This document shows positions 1 to 9,204 of a stretch of 64,000 nucleotides of DNA, in pieces. Positions within the stretch are counted from its first letter, which is position 1. Every line of letters begins with the position of its first letter. Location of the stretch: contig NZ_JABMCB010000176.1 of NCBI RefSeq assembly GCF_013359935.1, positions 1 to 64,000 on the forward strand. Reading direction: 5' to 3'. Under the pieces are notes generated by a model. The model saw nothing but the letters and a program-made list of their open reading frames with translations, was not told the origin of the DNA and did no database searches. Made by a program: the position numbers and the translations under genes. The DNA comes from Paenibacillus xylanilyticus (GTDB taxonomy: Bacteria; Bacillota; Bacilli; Paenibacillales; Paenibacillaceae).

Positions 1-163
1 TCTTGTGCCTTAAACTTCATAGTAGAGCGACCTCCTGATGGGCTTTTTGAGGCAATGACCTCGTGCGTAACCCCATCGTACCGAGGCGCTCGTTTTTATT
101 CAAACTACAAATTATTCGTTTTACAGGAATTCTAACGGGAAGCGATGGCCTAATAAAACTAAG

Positions 164-210
164 AAAGCAGCTGATCAATATGATCGGCTGTTTTTGTTCA
201 TCTAACGGAC
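164..210 (+). repeat. Dispersed repeat copy A with terminator-like hairpin
   Basis: A 9-bp stem (168-176 pairing with 182-190, one G-U pair) is followed by a run of five T, which looks like a rho-independent terminator. The hairpin and the downstream GTTCATCTAACGG segment match a second copy at 7931-7975 in the same orientation. The repeat does not encode a protein that I can recognise. Confidence 0.5.
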
Positions 211-398
211 ATTTTAACAGAACAACTCCTTTATACATAAAACTCACCCATATGAGGAAAAATAAAAAATTCCAACTATGAGGTGATTGCATTTGATAAA
301 GCTAATTTTTTGACAATCGTTTTAGCGCTCGGGTTATCTTCGCTAATCAAAACTCCAGCTAAACGAGAAGAAACTCTGTCTGTATAACACACAACGCA

Positions 399-617
399 AT
401 GCTCGTTAATCCAGAACACTCTTCGTCAAAATATCGCGACAACCTTTTGTACGCGAACCTCCACGTGTTACCGATCCAAGGTTCGGATAATCTTAAGGCT
501 GAATTTATTTTAGAAATGACAATGATGAAAAGAGAGTGGCCAGAAACAGTTGGAATGACGTTTCAACGAAGTCTTAATGGATATAAGGTAGATGATATTG
601 ATGTGATTACTACTTAG
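399..617 (+). CDS. Doubtful small ORF (72 aa)
   Basis: This 72-codon open frame is the longest one in the first kilobase. It has no convincing ribosome binding site and I do not recognise the product. The surrounding DNA (1-985) looks like decayed coding sequence: for example, a signal-peptide-like run of hydrophobic codons around 300-360 is interrupted by stops. It may be a fragment of a larger degraded gene or chance. The rest of 618-985 holds only the Rex-like site described separately. Confidence 0.15.
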   Translation: MLVNPEHSSSKYRDNLLYANLHVLPIQGSDNLKAEFILEMTMMKREWPETVGMTFQRSLNGYKVDDIDVITT

Positions 618-866
618 TGGAGTGGATCATCACGTATAATAAGTTCAATCAATAGCTCTATCGGGTGGTTATTAAGATATTCACTGATATGTCAGGAAGA
701 ATTGATCCTTTCTTGAACGTTTAGGGGCGAATACGTGACCGTCATTGAATTGTTTAAAGTCAAAGATATAATAATTTTAAATATTAGATTTTGCAGTTAC
801 TTGGAGCGCACATCGAACCGACCAATCGGGAAGTTTACTGAGCAGTGGTCACTTTTGCGAATTACT

Positions 867-884
867 TTGTGAAATATTTCTCTT
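867..884 (+). promoter_or_regulatory. Candidate Rex operator upstream of cydA
   Basis: The site reads TTGTGAAATATTTCTCTT. The left half-site TTGTGAA, the 4-nt A/T spacer and the following TTC agree with the Rex (redox/NADH-sensing repressor) consensus TTGTGAA-N4-TTCACAA; the last four positions of the right half deviate. It lies about 125 nt before the cydA start. Rex control of cyd operons is established in Bacillus and Staphylococcus; its action here is inferred. Confidence 0.45.
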
Positions 885-1010
885 TTGTGGGTGTTGAGCT
901 CATTGACTGGCCAAACCTGATATCGAATGTAATGTAGGGCAAGTGTTTCAGAAATCTAGCAACATCTTAGTACAATAATTAAACGGATTTTGAAGGGAGG
1001 CAGGGAAGAG

Positions 1011-2378
1011 ATGAGCATTGACACGGTACTGTGGAGCAGGCTTGTGACAGGGATGACCCTGGGGTTCCACGTCATATTCGCGACGATTGGCGTCGGTGTG
1101 CCCCTTATGATCGCTATTGCGGAGTTTGTAGGTATTCGCAAAAAAGATAACCACTACATCTTGATGGCAAAGAGGTGGTCGAGAGGTTTTGTTATTTCTG
1201 TGGCAGTTGGTGTGGTGACAGGTACGGCGATTTCGCTGCAACTAGCCTTGGTATGGCCTAATTTTATGAAGCTGGCAGGGAACGTGATTGCACTGCCATT
1301 ATTTATGGAAGTGTTCGCTTTCTTTTTTGAAGCGATTTTCCTAGGCATTTATTTGTATACGTGGGATCGCTTCAAAAATCCATACATACATTGGCTGCTC
1401 ACGATTCCGATTGTCGCGGGAGCAGGAATGTCCGCGGTCTTTATCACAACGGTGAATGGATTCATGAACCAACCTGGTGGATTTACGATGGAAGGAGGAC
1501 TCTTCACAGCTGTTGACCCAATTCAAGCAATGCTGAATACAGCCACGTTCTCCAAGGTGTTCCATGTTTTAAGTTCCGCCTACTTAACTGGTGCTGCGCT
1601 GTTAGCAGGAATTGCGGCTTTTACGATGCTGAGAAAGGGCGTATCTGGATACCACAAAAAAGCTCTGAAGCTAATGATGGCTGTTGTGATGTTGTTTGGG
1701 TTACTCAACACATTAGCCGGAGATGTCTCCGCTAAATTTCTAGCCGAACATCAGCCGGAGAAGCTGGCTGCTGCAGAATGGCATTTCGAGACCGAAAGTG
1801 GTGCGGATCTGATTCTGCTAGGCTGGCTTAATGCAGAGCATGAAATTATAGGGGCGCTTCACTTGCCGAAACTTCTCAGCTTTCTGGCTTTTGGAGATTT
1901 CAACTCAGAAGTGACGGGGCTAAATGAATTTCCCCTGGATGAGCAGCCGCCGCTACTTGTGCATTATTTGTTTGACATGATGGCTGGAATCGGATTTGCG
2001 TTGCTTTGCATCTCCATGTTGTATTTTCTGTTTGTATTCTGGAAAAAACGTAATGAAGTTAACAAGTGGCTACTGCGGATTATTGCTTTGGGCGCGCCAC
2101 TCGCATTTTTAGGGGTTGAGCTAGGATGGTTTTACGCGGAAATCGGAAGGCAGCCATGGATTATCCGAGGATATATGCGCGTAGAAGAGGCGGCTACGAC
2201 ATCACCAAGTGTAAGAATTCTTTTCTTCCTCTTCTCGTTGTTGTATATCGTATTGGGTACCGTGTGTGTTCTCGTACTTCGACGCCTATTCAAAAATAAT
2301 CCAGCTGAAACTGAGATGGAGAAGTGGATGCAGCATGTAGGCGACAAAACAACGGTAAAGGGTGAGCACACACAATGA
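1011..2378 (+). CDS. cydA: Cytochrome bd ubiquinol oxidase subunit I
   Basis: CydA is the haem-bearing subunit (b558, b595, d) of the membrane quinol oxidase that reduces O2 to water at low oxygen. The 455-aa protein is a multi-pass membrane protein with the family landmarks: the early FHVIFATIG helix carrying a haem-ligand His, a short Q-loop of the Bacillota type, and the strongly conserved GRQPW motif near residue 378. I start it at the ATG at 1011 because GGGAGG at 995-1000 is ideally placed; an in-frame TTG at 990 would lie ahead of this ribosome binding site. It overlaps cydB by 4 bp (ATGA) and is first of a five-gene operon preceded by a Rex-like box. Confidence 0.96.
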   Translation: MSIDTVLWSRLVTGMTLGFHVIFATIGVGVPLMIAIAEFVGIRKKDNHYILMAKRWSRGFVISVAVGVVTGTAISLQLALVWPNFMKLAGNVIALPLFMEVFAFFFEAIFLGIYLYTWDRFKNPYIHWLLTIPIVAGAGMSAVFITTVNGFMNQPGGFTMEGGLFTAVDPIQAMLNTATFSKVFHVLSSAYLTGAALLAGIAAFTMLRKGVSGYHKKALKLMMAVVMLFGLLNTLAGDVSAKFLAEHQPEKLAAAEWHFETESGADLILLGWLNAEHEIIGALHLPKLLSFLAFGDFNSEVTGLNEFPLDEQPPLLVHYLFDMMAGIGFALLCISMLYFLFVFWKKRNEVNKWLLRIIALGAPLAFLGVELGWFYAEIGRQPWIIRGYMRVEEAATTSPSVRILFFLFSLLYIVLGTVCVLVLRRLFKNNPAETEMEKWMQHVGDKTTVKGEHTQ

Positions 2379-3391
2379 GTTACGAGTTGATTGGAATTTC
2401 GGTGCTCTGGTTGTTCTTGTATGGATACTTAATTATAGCTTCGATTGATTTTGGAGCAGGGTTCTTTGCCTTTTATGCACGATTGACGAAACAGGACCAT
2501 TTGATCAATCGCCTGATTTCCCGTTATTTATCACCCGTATGGGAGATCACCAACGTGTTCTTTGTTTTCTTTTACATCGGCATTATCGGTTTCTTTCCAG
2601 ATACGGCCTATTATTACGGCTCAGCTCTAATCGTTCCTGGCAGCATTGCCGTTGTTTTGCTCGCCATTCGGGGTTCGTTTTATGCTTTTGAAAATTATGG
2701 ATCGAAAAACAACATCGTATATCTGTTTTTATATGGCGCTACGGGTTTGCTGATTCCTGCATCGTTGTCAGTGGCACTGACACTGTCTGAAGGCGGTTTT
2801 ATTTTGCAGCAAGGTGAGACGGTTTCCCTGAATTATTGGGCCCTGTTTACCAATCCGTTATCTTGGAGCATCGTAGGGCTGGCCATCGTATCCGTTTTGT
2901 TCATTAGCGGCTCATTTCTAGCCTTCTATGCCTCTAGGGCAGAGGATCACGCTGCGTTAAAGCTGATGCGCACTTATGCACTGTTCTGGAGTACGCCGAC
3001 GATTATCATCGCGCTCACTGCATTCATCTATTTAGGTCAACACAATGAACGCCATTTTCAAAATATGATGGATTTATGGTGGCTGCTCGCGCTTTCGGTT
3101 GCATTCTTCATGGTCGCCATGTGGCTGTTATATAACGGACGCCGTTACGGACTAGCATTCATATGTGTAATGCTGCAATTTTTCTGTGCCTTCTTCGCTT
3201 ATGGCATTGGTCAGTATCCGTACATTCTTGACCCATATATTACGATTCAGAACAGCGTCACTTCACCATCGATGGGCTTCGCACTCGTTGTTGTGTTTAT
3301 CGGCGGGATGTGTCTGTTGATACCGTCTCTGATTCTGGTCTTCAAACTTTTCCTGTTTGACGCGGATTATGTGAAGGGCAAACGAAAGTAG
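2375..3391 (+). CDS. cydB: Cytochrome bd ubiquinol oxidase subunit II
   Basis: CydB is the structural partner of CydA in the cytochrome bd complex of the cytoplasmic membrane. The 338-aa product is hydrophobic throughout, with an N-terminal segment containing ASIDFGAGFFAFY, a CydB-type pattern, and about eight to nine predicted membrane spans. Length fits the family. Its ATG overlaps the cydA stop by 4 bp, implying translational coupling. The gap to the downstream transporter gene is about 60 bp with a fresh ribosome binding site, and no terminator is visible, so the five genes are probably co-transcribed. Confidence 0.95.
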   Translation: MSYELIGISVLWLFLYGYLIIASIDFGAGFFAFYARLTKQDHLINRLISRYLSPVWEITNVFFVFFYIGIIGFFPDTAYYYGSALIVPGSIAVVLLAIRGSFYAFENYGSKNNIVYLFLYGATGLLIPASLSVALTLSEGGFILQQGETVSLNYWALFTNPLSWSIVGLAIVSVLFISGSFLAFYASRAEDHAALKLMRTYALFWSTPTIIIALTAFIYLGQHNERHFQNMMDLWWLLALSVAFFMVAMWLLYNGRRYGLAFICVMLQFFCAFFAYGIGQYPYILDPYITIQNSVTSPSMGFALVVVFIGGMCLLIPSLILVFKLFLFDADYVKGKRK

Positions 3392-3454
3392 TTTCTTCAA
3401 GAGTGCATGTGTGGGTGTACCCTCGCATGCCATAAACACCAAGGAGGGGAAGAG

Positions 3455-5278
3455 TTGAAGAAGAAGAGAAAGAACAAAGGCATCATTTCTCAACAAATGT
3501 CTTTACAGCGAAATCGTCTTGTTCTCCTTGCGGTCATGTCGACCGCACTTGGCGTTGCTATCGTGAGTCAGGCTGCACTTCTGGCCGAAGTGGTACAGCG
3601 GATTTTCGTGGAGAAGTCGTCTTTTACTTCTGTTGCCATGTTGCTCGGCATATTGTTGTCCGTCATGGCTCTACGCACGGCGTTGTCGTATGCAAACGGA
3701 AAAGTTGGCTTGCAGATGGCGGCGACTGCCAAGACGAATATGCGAGCAGCCGTACTGCAGAACTTGATCCATGCTTCAATGTCGTCAACTCTTCACGGGC
3801 AAACGGGTGGAAAGGTGAGTGTCGCTTTGGATGCAGTAGATGAGGCTGACAGTTATTTCAGTCAGTACATGCCACGTATGCTGGAAGCCGCAATCATTCC
3901 GATTTTAATTCTAATCATTACATTCATCGAGCACCCCAATTCGGGATGGATTATGTTATTTACCGCTCCGTTTATCCCGCTGTTCATGATTCTTGTGGGA
4001 CTACGAACAAAAAACAAATCAGAAGAAAAATATGAGCAATTGGCTGAGTTTTCCGGTACTTTTCTGGATTCGCTTCAAGGGCTGGTTAGCTTGAAAATAT
4101 TTGGACGGGCCCATCATCAGAAGCGGGTCATCGAACGCAGCAGCCTAGGTTACCGTGATGCTACGATGGATATTTTAAAAATCGCTTTTACGAATACGTT
4201 CATGCTGGAATCGATTGTCATGCTAAGCATCGGCGTTATCGCTCTCGAACTGGCCATTCAGCTGCTCGTCTTCAAATCCATGTCGTTTCACACCGCCTTT
4301 CTGGTATTGTTGCTAGTTCCAGAGTTCTATACCTTACTGAAGAATACCGGAACGGCTTTTCATAGCGGGAGAACGAGTATGGGGGCGATTCGCAGAGTTG
4401 AAAAGTTGCTGGTTGAAACGGACGACGATCGAAATACACAAACTGAGGGGGAACTGGGGGCACATCCAAGCAGTAACCAGGCCCTAAAAGAACTGTCGCA
4501 AGAGTACGAGACATCTCATGAAAATCTATTACCCCTGCCACCAACCATCGAACTGGATCATGTCCGTTTTCAGTATAGGAGCGATTCATTTGAGCTTCAA
4601 ACGAAGAAGATCTCGATTACTCCGGGAGAACATATCGCCATTGTTGGACAAAGTGGTTCAGGCAAAACAACCTTGTTACATCTCATTGCTGGTTTACTGA
4701 AACCAGCGTCAGGCAAGGTCCTTATCAACGGAAATTCAGTCACGACACATGATGAGTCTGCATGGTTCGAGTACGTTAGTTATATTACGCAACACCCGTA
4801 TATTTTCGCAGGTACGTTCGCTGATAATATTGCCATCGGTACCCGCCGAGACGTGTCTCGAGAGGAAATCGAGCAAGCAGCGGTGGACGCAGGGCTTGCT
4901 GCGGTTGTTGCTCAATTCGAACAGGGGTTTGATACCTTTGTGGGCGAAGGCGGCAGGGGGCTCTCTGGCGGGGAGAAGCAAAGGCTTGCTCTGGCAAGGG
5001 CTTTTCTGAAGCGATCTGCCATTATATTGTTTGACGAACCTACAGTTGGACTTGATTTACAAACCGAGCGTGTGTTGCAACGCTCCATCGCTACTTTGGC
5101 AAAAACAGCGACGATGATTACGGTGGCTCACCGATTATATACGATTCAACAAGCTGACAACATTTTATTTATGCAGCAAGGAGTGTTGGTCGATTCCGGA
5201 TCACACGCTGAACTGCTGGAACGCTTGCCGCAGTATGCCGAAATGGTCGATCTTCAACGAAAAGGGGGATTCGCGTGA
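3455..5278 (+). CDS. cydD: Cysteine/glutathione ABC exporter subunit, CydD-type (membrane-ATPase fusion)
   Basis: This is one half of the heterodimeric ABC exporter that moves thiols out of the cytoplasm and is needed to assemble cytochrome bd. The 607-aa protein has about six N-terminal membrane spans, then an ABC ATPase domain with Walker A GQSGSGKTT near residue 397, signature LSGGEKQRLALARA near 502 and a Walker B ending FDEPT. I use the TTG at 3455 because AAGGAGGGG (3441-3449) precedes it; an upstream in-frame ATG at 3407 has no such site. Naming follows homology; in B. subtilis the first of the pair is called cydC. Its last 4 bp overlap the next gene. Confidence 0.92.
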   Translation: MKKKRKNKGIISQQMSLQRNRLVLLAVMSTALGVAIVSQAALLAEVVQRIFVEKSSFTSVAMLLGILLSVMALRTALSYANGKVGLQMAATAKTNMRAAVLQNLIHASMSSTLHGQTGGKVSVALDAVDEADSYFSQYMPRMLEAAIIPILILIITFIEHPNSGWIMLFTAPFIPLFMILVGLRTKNKSEEKYEQLAEFSGTFLDSLQGLVSLKIFGRAHHQKRVIERSSLGYRDATMDILKIAFTNTFMLESIVMLSIGVIALELAIQLLVFKSMSFHTAFLVLLLVPEFYTLLKNTGTAFHSGRTSMGAIRRVEKLLVETDDDRNTQTEGELGAHPSSNQALKELSQEYETSHENLLPLPPTIELDHVRFQYRSDSFELQTKKISITPGEHIAIVGQSGSGKTTLLHLIAGLLKPASGKVLINGNSVTTHDESAWFEYVSYITQHPYIFAGTFADNIAIGTRRDVSREEIEQAAVDAGLAAVVAQFEQGFDTFVGEGGRGLSGGEKQRLALARAFLKRSAIILFDEPTVGLDLQTERVLQRSIATLAKTATMITVAHRLYTIQQADNILFMQQGVLVDSGSHAELLERLPQYAEMVDLQRKGGFA

Positions 5279-7008
5279 GCGAACTGACTATTTTATCAAA
5301 AGCGATGCTTGGGGAGCGAAAAGACATTCTTCTTTCCATATTGGGAGGATTAATTGCCGGCATCGCTGGTGTGGCTCTTTTTTCCGCAAGTGGATACATG
5401 ATTTCACAAACCGTTTTTGCGCCGCCGCTTTATACATTAATTGTGCTTACTTCGTTGGTCAAACTCCTTGGTTTCCTTCGAGCGGCGAGTCGTTACGCAG
5501 AACGCTTATATTCCCATCGTGCGACGTTCTCCATGCTCAGCCGTTTGCGTACATCCTTTTTTGCCAAATTGATCCCACTAGCACCTGGTGTGCTGAATAA
5601 AAAGCGAAGCGGGGATCTGCTAGCTCGAATCGTCGGCGATGTTGAAAGTTTGCAAAATTACTTTTTGCGGGTAGCTTATCCGCCAGTGATTGTGGTCATG
5701 GTCTTTCTGGCTACGATGCTGTTCACTGCTTCATTTTCAATCTGGATTGCGTGTTTGTTCGTACTTGGAATGCTGGCAACGGCACTGATTGTGCCTGGAA
5801 TCGTTTTGTTAGGACAGCGAAAAACACAGGGGCGCGTCCGTAAACAGCGGGCACAACTGTCAACAGAAGTTACGGAGGTGTTGTACGGATTCCGGGACTT
5901 GAAAGTATACGGACAGATGGCACAGGGCGAACAGAAGCTCCAGCACATCTCCGCAGCATTAGCAGCTGAGCAGCAACGTGCAGCAGGGAACTTGTTGCGT
6001 GGTCAATCGATACATGCCTTTGTTACGTTTCTGATTTCATGGGGAGTGCTGGCGCTTGGCGGCTATTTAATCATGGATGGAGCGCTTGCTGGCGTATTTT
6101 TGGCCATGCTGGTGATGGCCTCATTAACGGTATTTGAAGAAGCGGCGGCCATGGCAACATTACCTGTGTATAAGCAGGATAGCGAGCATGCGGCCAAACG
6201 TTTAACGGAAACGGTAGTTGCCTCCGCCACGCTGTCATCACAACAACCGATCGGAAAAGTGTCCACGGATCATCCCGCCTCGATCGAACTATCTGGAGTT
6301 ACATTTCAATATGAGGGGGAATGGAGGCCAGCGCTCAAAGAAATCTCATTGCACTTTCCTGCAGGTTCCAAAACAGCGATTGTTGGGCCGAGTGGGTCGG
6401 GAAAATCAACGCTAATCGATTTGATTCTGAAACTTCGTACACCAATGGCTGGAGATATTCGATTGAACGACGTTTCGATGGATGAACTGAATGAGACGAG
6501 CCTTTGGGAAATGGCGAATGTTGTATTACAACAAAATCATTTCTTTCGGGGAACGATTCGTGACAATCTGCTCCTCAGTCGTGGAGATCATACCGACAAG
6601 CATTTGTTGGACGTACTTGCCAAAGTTCAATTGTCCAGGATTTCTTTAACGGATCTAGTGCTCGAAAAAGGGGAGAATTTATCCGAGGGCGAGAAGCAGC
6701 GTATCGCTCTGGCTCGGGCTTTACTCCGTCAGGGAAGAGTATGGCTATTGGATGAACCGACCTCCTCCCTGGATTACGTGACAGAACAAAGGGTGATGAC
6801 ACATCTATACGAACAAGCAGCCGGAGATACGCTATTGCTGATCTGTCATCGGCTTACCGGATTGGAACAAATGGACCGGATCGTCGTCATGGAGCAAGGC
6901 AGAATTGTAGAAACGGGATCGTATGCAGAATTAATGATGCAACAAGGCTATTTCTATGAAATGAAGCAGATCGAACGGCAAATGGTTGGAGGAGGTGCAG
7001 AGACATGA
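5275..7008 (+). CDS. cydC: Cysteine/glutathione ABC exporter subunit, CydC-type (membrane-ATPase fusion)
   Basis: This is the partner half-transporter of the preceding gene. The 577-aa protein has N-terminal membrane helices followed by an ABC domain: Walker A GPSGSGKST near residue 371, a variant signature LSEGEKQRIALARA near 468, and Walker B LLDEPTSS. It starts with GTG overlapping the previous stop and ends in an ATGA overlap with the response regulator, so the operon is translationally coupled from end to end. Together the two subunits deliver reductant needed for haem d insertion into CydAB (known for the family). Confidence 0.92.
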   Translation: MSELTILSKAMLGERKDILLSILGGLIAGIAGVALFSASGYMISQTVFAPPLYTLIVLTSLVKLLGFLRAASRYAERLYSHRATFSMLSRLRTSFFAKLIPLAPGVLNKKRSGDLLARIVGDVESLQNYFLRVAYPPVIVVMVFLATMLFTASFSIWIACLFVLGMLATALIVPGIVLLGQRKTQGRVRKQRAQLSTEVTEVLYGFRDLKVYGQMAQGEQKLQHISAALAAEQQRAAGNLLRGQSIHAFVTFLISWGVLALGGYLIMDGALAGVFLAMLVMASLTVFEEAAAMATLPVYKQDSEHAAKRLTETVVASATLSSQQPIGKVSTDHPASIELSGVTFQYEGEWRPALKEISLHFPAGSKTAIVGPSGSGKSTLIDLILKLRTPMAGDIRLNDVSMDELNETSLWEMANVVLQQNHFFRGTIRDNLLLSRGDHTDKHLLDVLAKVQLSRISLTDLVLEKGENLSEGEKQRIALARALLRQGRVWLLDEPTSSLDYVTEQRVMTHLYEQAAGDTLLLICHRLTGLEQMDRIVVMEQGRIVETGSYAELMMQQGYFYEMKQIERQMVGGGAET

Positions 7009-7742
7009 TCCATGTTCATAAACGAATTTTGTTGGTAGACGACGAGAGCCGAATTCGTGCATTGCTGAAGAAGTATTTGGAGAAAGAGAACTTCATCGTA
7101 GAAGAGGCCGATAGTGGGGGAGAAGCCATTCGGAATTGTTATATCAATGGTGGAAATTATAATCTCATGGTGTTGGATTGGTTGCTTCCTGACATGAGCG
7201 GCATTGAAATTTGCGAATATATAAAATACTACCATCAGGGCCTTCCAATTGTCATGTTATCCGGGCGTTCGGAAGAAAGGGATCGACTCGAAGGCTTTAG
7301 AGCAGGAGCTGATGATTACGTGGTCAAACCATTTAGCCCAAGAGAAGTCGTACTGCGAATCCAAAGCATTCTGGCTCGGATGGAGGGAACGTCCTTTTTT
7401 GAATTCAACAATCCTTCAGACAGCGAAATTCTGATTTCAGACCTTATTATTCAGCCTTCCGCTCGACGTGTTCTGGTGCATAAGAGCGAAGTTCATTTAA
7501 CGCCAAAAGAATACGATCTGCTCTATTTTCTGGTCACGCATCAAGAGACCGCCTTTTCAAGGGAGGAATTGCTTAAAGAAGTATGGACGTCGTCCCATCA
7601 AAAGATTTATGATCAACGTACGGTAGATACCCACATCAAGCAATTACGGGAGAAGCTATTTTTTCATTCTCCTAAAGGAGACGAGTTCATTCGGACCGTA
7701 TGGGGATACGGCTATATGGTCTGCAGTACAGATAAGACGTAG
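7005..7742 (+). CDS. OmpR/PhoB-family response regulator, orphan in the cyd operon
   Basis: The 245-aa protein has an N-terminal receiver domain (acidic pair in LVDDE, phospho-acceptor Asp in LDW near residue 57, Lys in VKPF near 106) and a C-terminal winged-helix DNA-binding domain ending in RTVWGYGY. Its ATG overlaps the cydC stop by 4 bp, tying its synthesis to the cyd operon. No histidine kinase gene follows, so its partner must be elsewhere. ResD-like control of respiration is an attractive guess from context, but the sequence alone does not fix its targets. The 265 bp downstream hold only a dispersed repeat. Confidence 0.9.
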   Translation: MIHVHKRILLVDDESRIRALLKKYLEKENFIVEEADSGGEAIRNCYINGGNYNLMVLDWLLPDMSGIEICEYIKYYHQGLPIVMLSGRSEERDRLEGFRAGADDYVVKPFSPREVVLRIQSILARMEGTSFFEFNNPSDSEILISDLIIQPSARRVLVHKSEVHLTPKEYDLLYFLVTHQETAFSREELLKEVWTSSHQKIYDQRTVDTHIKQLREKLFFHSPKGDEFIRTVWGYGYMVCSTDKT

Positions 7743-7930
7743 CCATAACTAGAACAAATGAGCTAAATCATTAGAATCTTGCTCAAATCTTACGAATTGC
7801 AATTCATCATATTTATAGCTAACCAACCATTATAATAGAAGAACACTTCGAATGTTAAGGTGCGAACACGATGAGTTATTTTGATTAGATATCTATCTAA
7901 TGAATATTCAACAGTTCTTTAAACCATAGG

Positions 7931-7975
7931 AGGCCGCCGATCAACATGAACGGTGGTCTTTGTTCAACTAACGGG
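7931..7975 (+). repeat. Dispersed repeat copy B
   Basis: This segment matches the repeat at 164-210: a CCGATCAACATGA core, then TTTGTTCA, one mismatch, and CTAACGG. The hairpin is less perfect than in copy A. It lies just outside the left end of the IS3-family element. Confidence 0.4.
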
Positions 7976-8020
7976 AAGGTTAGTTCAATGAAATGAAGCA
8001 TAACAGTGGTCATAGCCCCG

Positions 8021-9061
8021 TCAAGTAGACAATAAAAAAGAGATTTTATCAAGCGGCGACTTTTTCACAAACTCAATCGGGGAGAGGTCGCCCAGTTTGT
8101 TTTGGAAACGTTCCATGTTGTAAAACGAAATATACTCCGTAATTTGGCTCCTTGCTTGCTCCGGATTCTGAGGTCTCTCCAAATACAACTTCTCCGTCTT
8201 TAAGTGGGAGAAAAACGACTCAATATAAGCATTGTCATAGCAGTTTCCACGCCGGGAATGACTTCCTGTAAGCTTCTTCTCTTCCAGTAACTTGGCATAG
8301 GTTTGTGTTGTATACTGAAACCCTTGGTCCGAGTGGAGCAAAGAAGGTCCACATTTCAGTTTCTTCACTGAGTCCGTAACGAGTTTTAAGTCATTTCGCT
8401 CAGATAGTTCCCACGCTACAATTTCATTGTTGTACAGATCCATCACCACGGAGAGATAAGCAAAATCATGCCCAATCCGGACATATGTAATATCCGTCAC
8501 GAGCTTCTGCACAGGAGCTGTCGCTGAGAATTCCCGATTTAGGACATTACGGAACAGAACGGACGGTTTCCGGCCAGCAAATTGGCGTTTCTTTCGAATC
8601 ACGGAACGAATCTGATGTTCTCTCATTAAGCGGCGTACCTTTTTGTGATTCACTACAAGGCCTTCTTTGCCTAACGCGGTTCGCATGCCTTTGTAGCCGA
8701 AATAAGGATGAAGGCGATGAATGCCTAAAATATGTGCCTTTAGATCTGCATCCCGATCTGCTCGTTTCTCTCTAAGGGCAGCATTTTTTTTCCATTTGTA
8801 GTAACCTGCTCGCGAAATTCCAGCCAATTTACACAGCAAAACCACAGGTGCCCTCGTGCTTATTTCTCGAACGGACTGGTACCGGACTTCGAAATCCAAC
8901 TTTCCTCTCCGTGCAAATTTGGATTGAGCTTTTTTTAGATATTCTACCTGTGCTTTCAGAAAAGCATTTTCTTCTTCTGCACTACTAAAATGCTTCTTCG
9001 TCCAACGTCCATGGTAATCCTCGAAACTTTCTCCATTTTGGCTTTTACGAAACGAACCCAT
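8021..9061 (-). CDS. IS3-family transposase OrfB (DDE integrase core), fused to the end of OrfA
   Basis: The 346-aa frame contains an HTH_21-like region and an rve DDE core: TDITYV, LHSDQGFQY and DNAYIESFFSHLK supply the acidic triad. The first 60 or so codons correspond to the C-terminal half of OrfA. In IS3 elements OrfA and OrfB normally lie in different frames and are joined by -1 slippage on an A-run. Here the run at 8930-8936 (read as seven A on the minus strand) places both parts in a single frame. The apparent start at 9061 lies in OrfA sequence and is unlikely to be a natural start. Confidence 0.85.
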   Translation of the reverse strand: MGSFRKSQNGESFEDYHGRWTKKHFSSAEEENAFLKAQVEYLKKAQSKFARRGKLDFEVRYQSVREISTRAPVVLLCKLAGISRAGYYKWKKNAALREKRADRDADLKAHILGIHRLHPYFGYKGMRTALGKEGLVVNHKKVRRLMREHQIRSVIRKKRQFAGRKPSVLFRNVLNREFSATAPVQKLVTDITYVRIGHDFAYLSVVMDLYNNEIVAWELSERNDLKLVTDSVKKLKCGPSLLHSDQGFQYTTQTYAKLLEEKKLTGSHSRRGNCYDNAYIESFFSHLKTEKLYLERPQNPEQARSQITEYISFYNMERFQNKLGDLSPIEFVKKSPLDKISFLLST

Positions 9062-9204
9062 GTGATAATCTGGCTCTCACTCTCAATCCCAAACTTTGTC
9101 ATGATCCGACTGTACGCCCAACCTTCTTCCACTCGCAGACGAACGGCTTCTTTCTTCGTTTCTTCGCTTTATCGATTAAAGGTATGGCCTTTCTTCGCTG
9201 ACAT
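9057..9204 (-). pseudogene. IS3-family OrfA N-terminal part, broken
   Basis: Reading from the ATG at 9204, the frame gives a typical IS3 OrfA N-terminus but meets a TAA at codon 12 (9169-9171) where relatives have a sense codon (RYSEET-like context, from memory of the family). After the stop the frame continues with EAVRLRVEEGWAYSRIM and ITWV. A tandem 5-bp duplication (9047-9051 and 9052-9056) then shifts the frame. The element is therefore unlikely to make functional OrfA. Confidence 0.7.

Noticed and set aside
4272..4589. 105-aa minus-strand ORF opposite cydD
   Set aside because: Antisense shadow of a well-supported gene without ribosome binding site.
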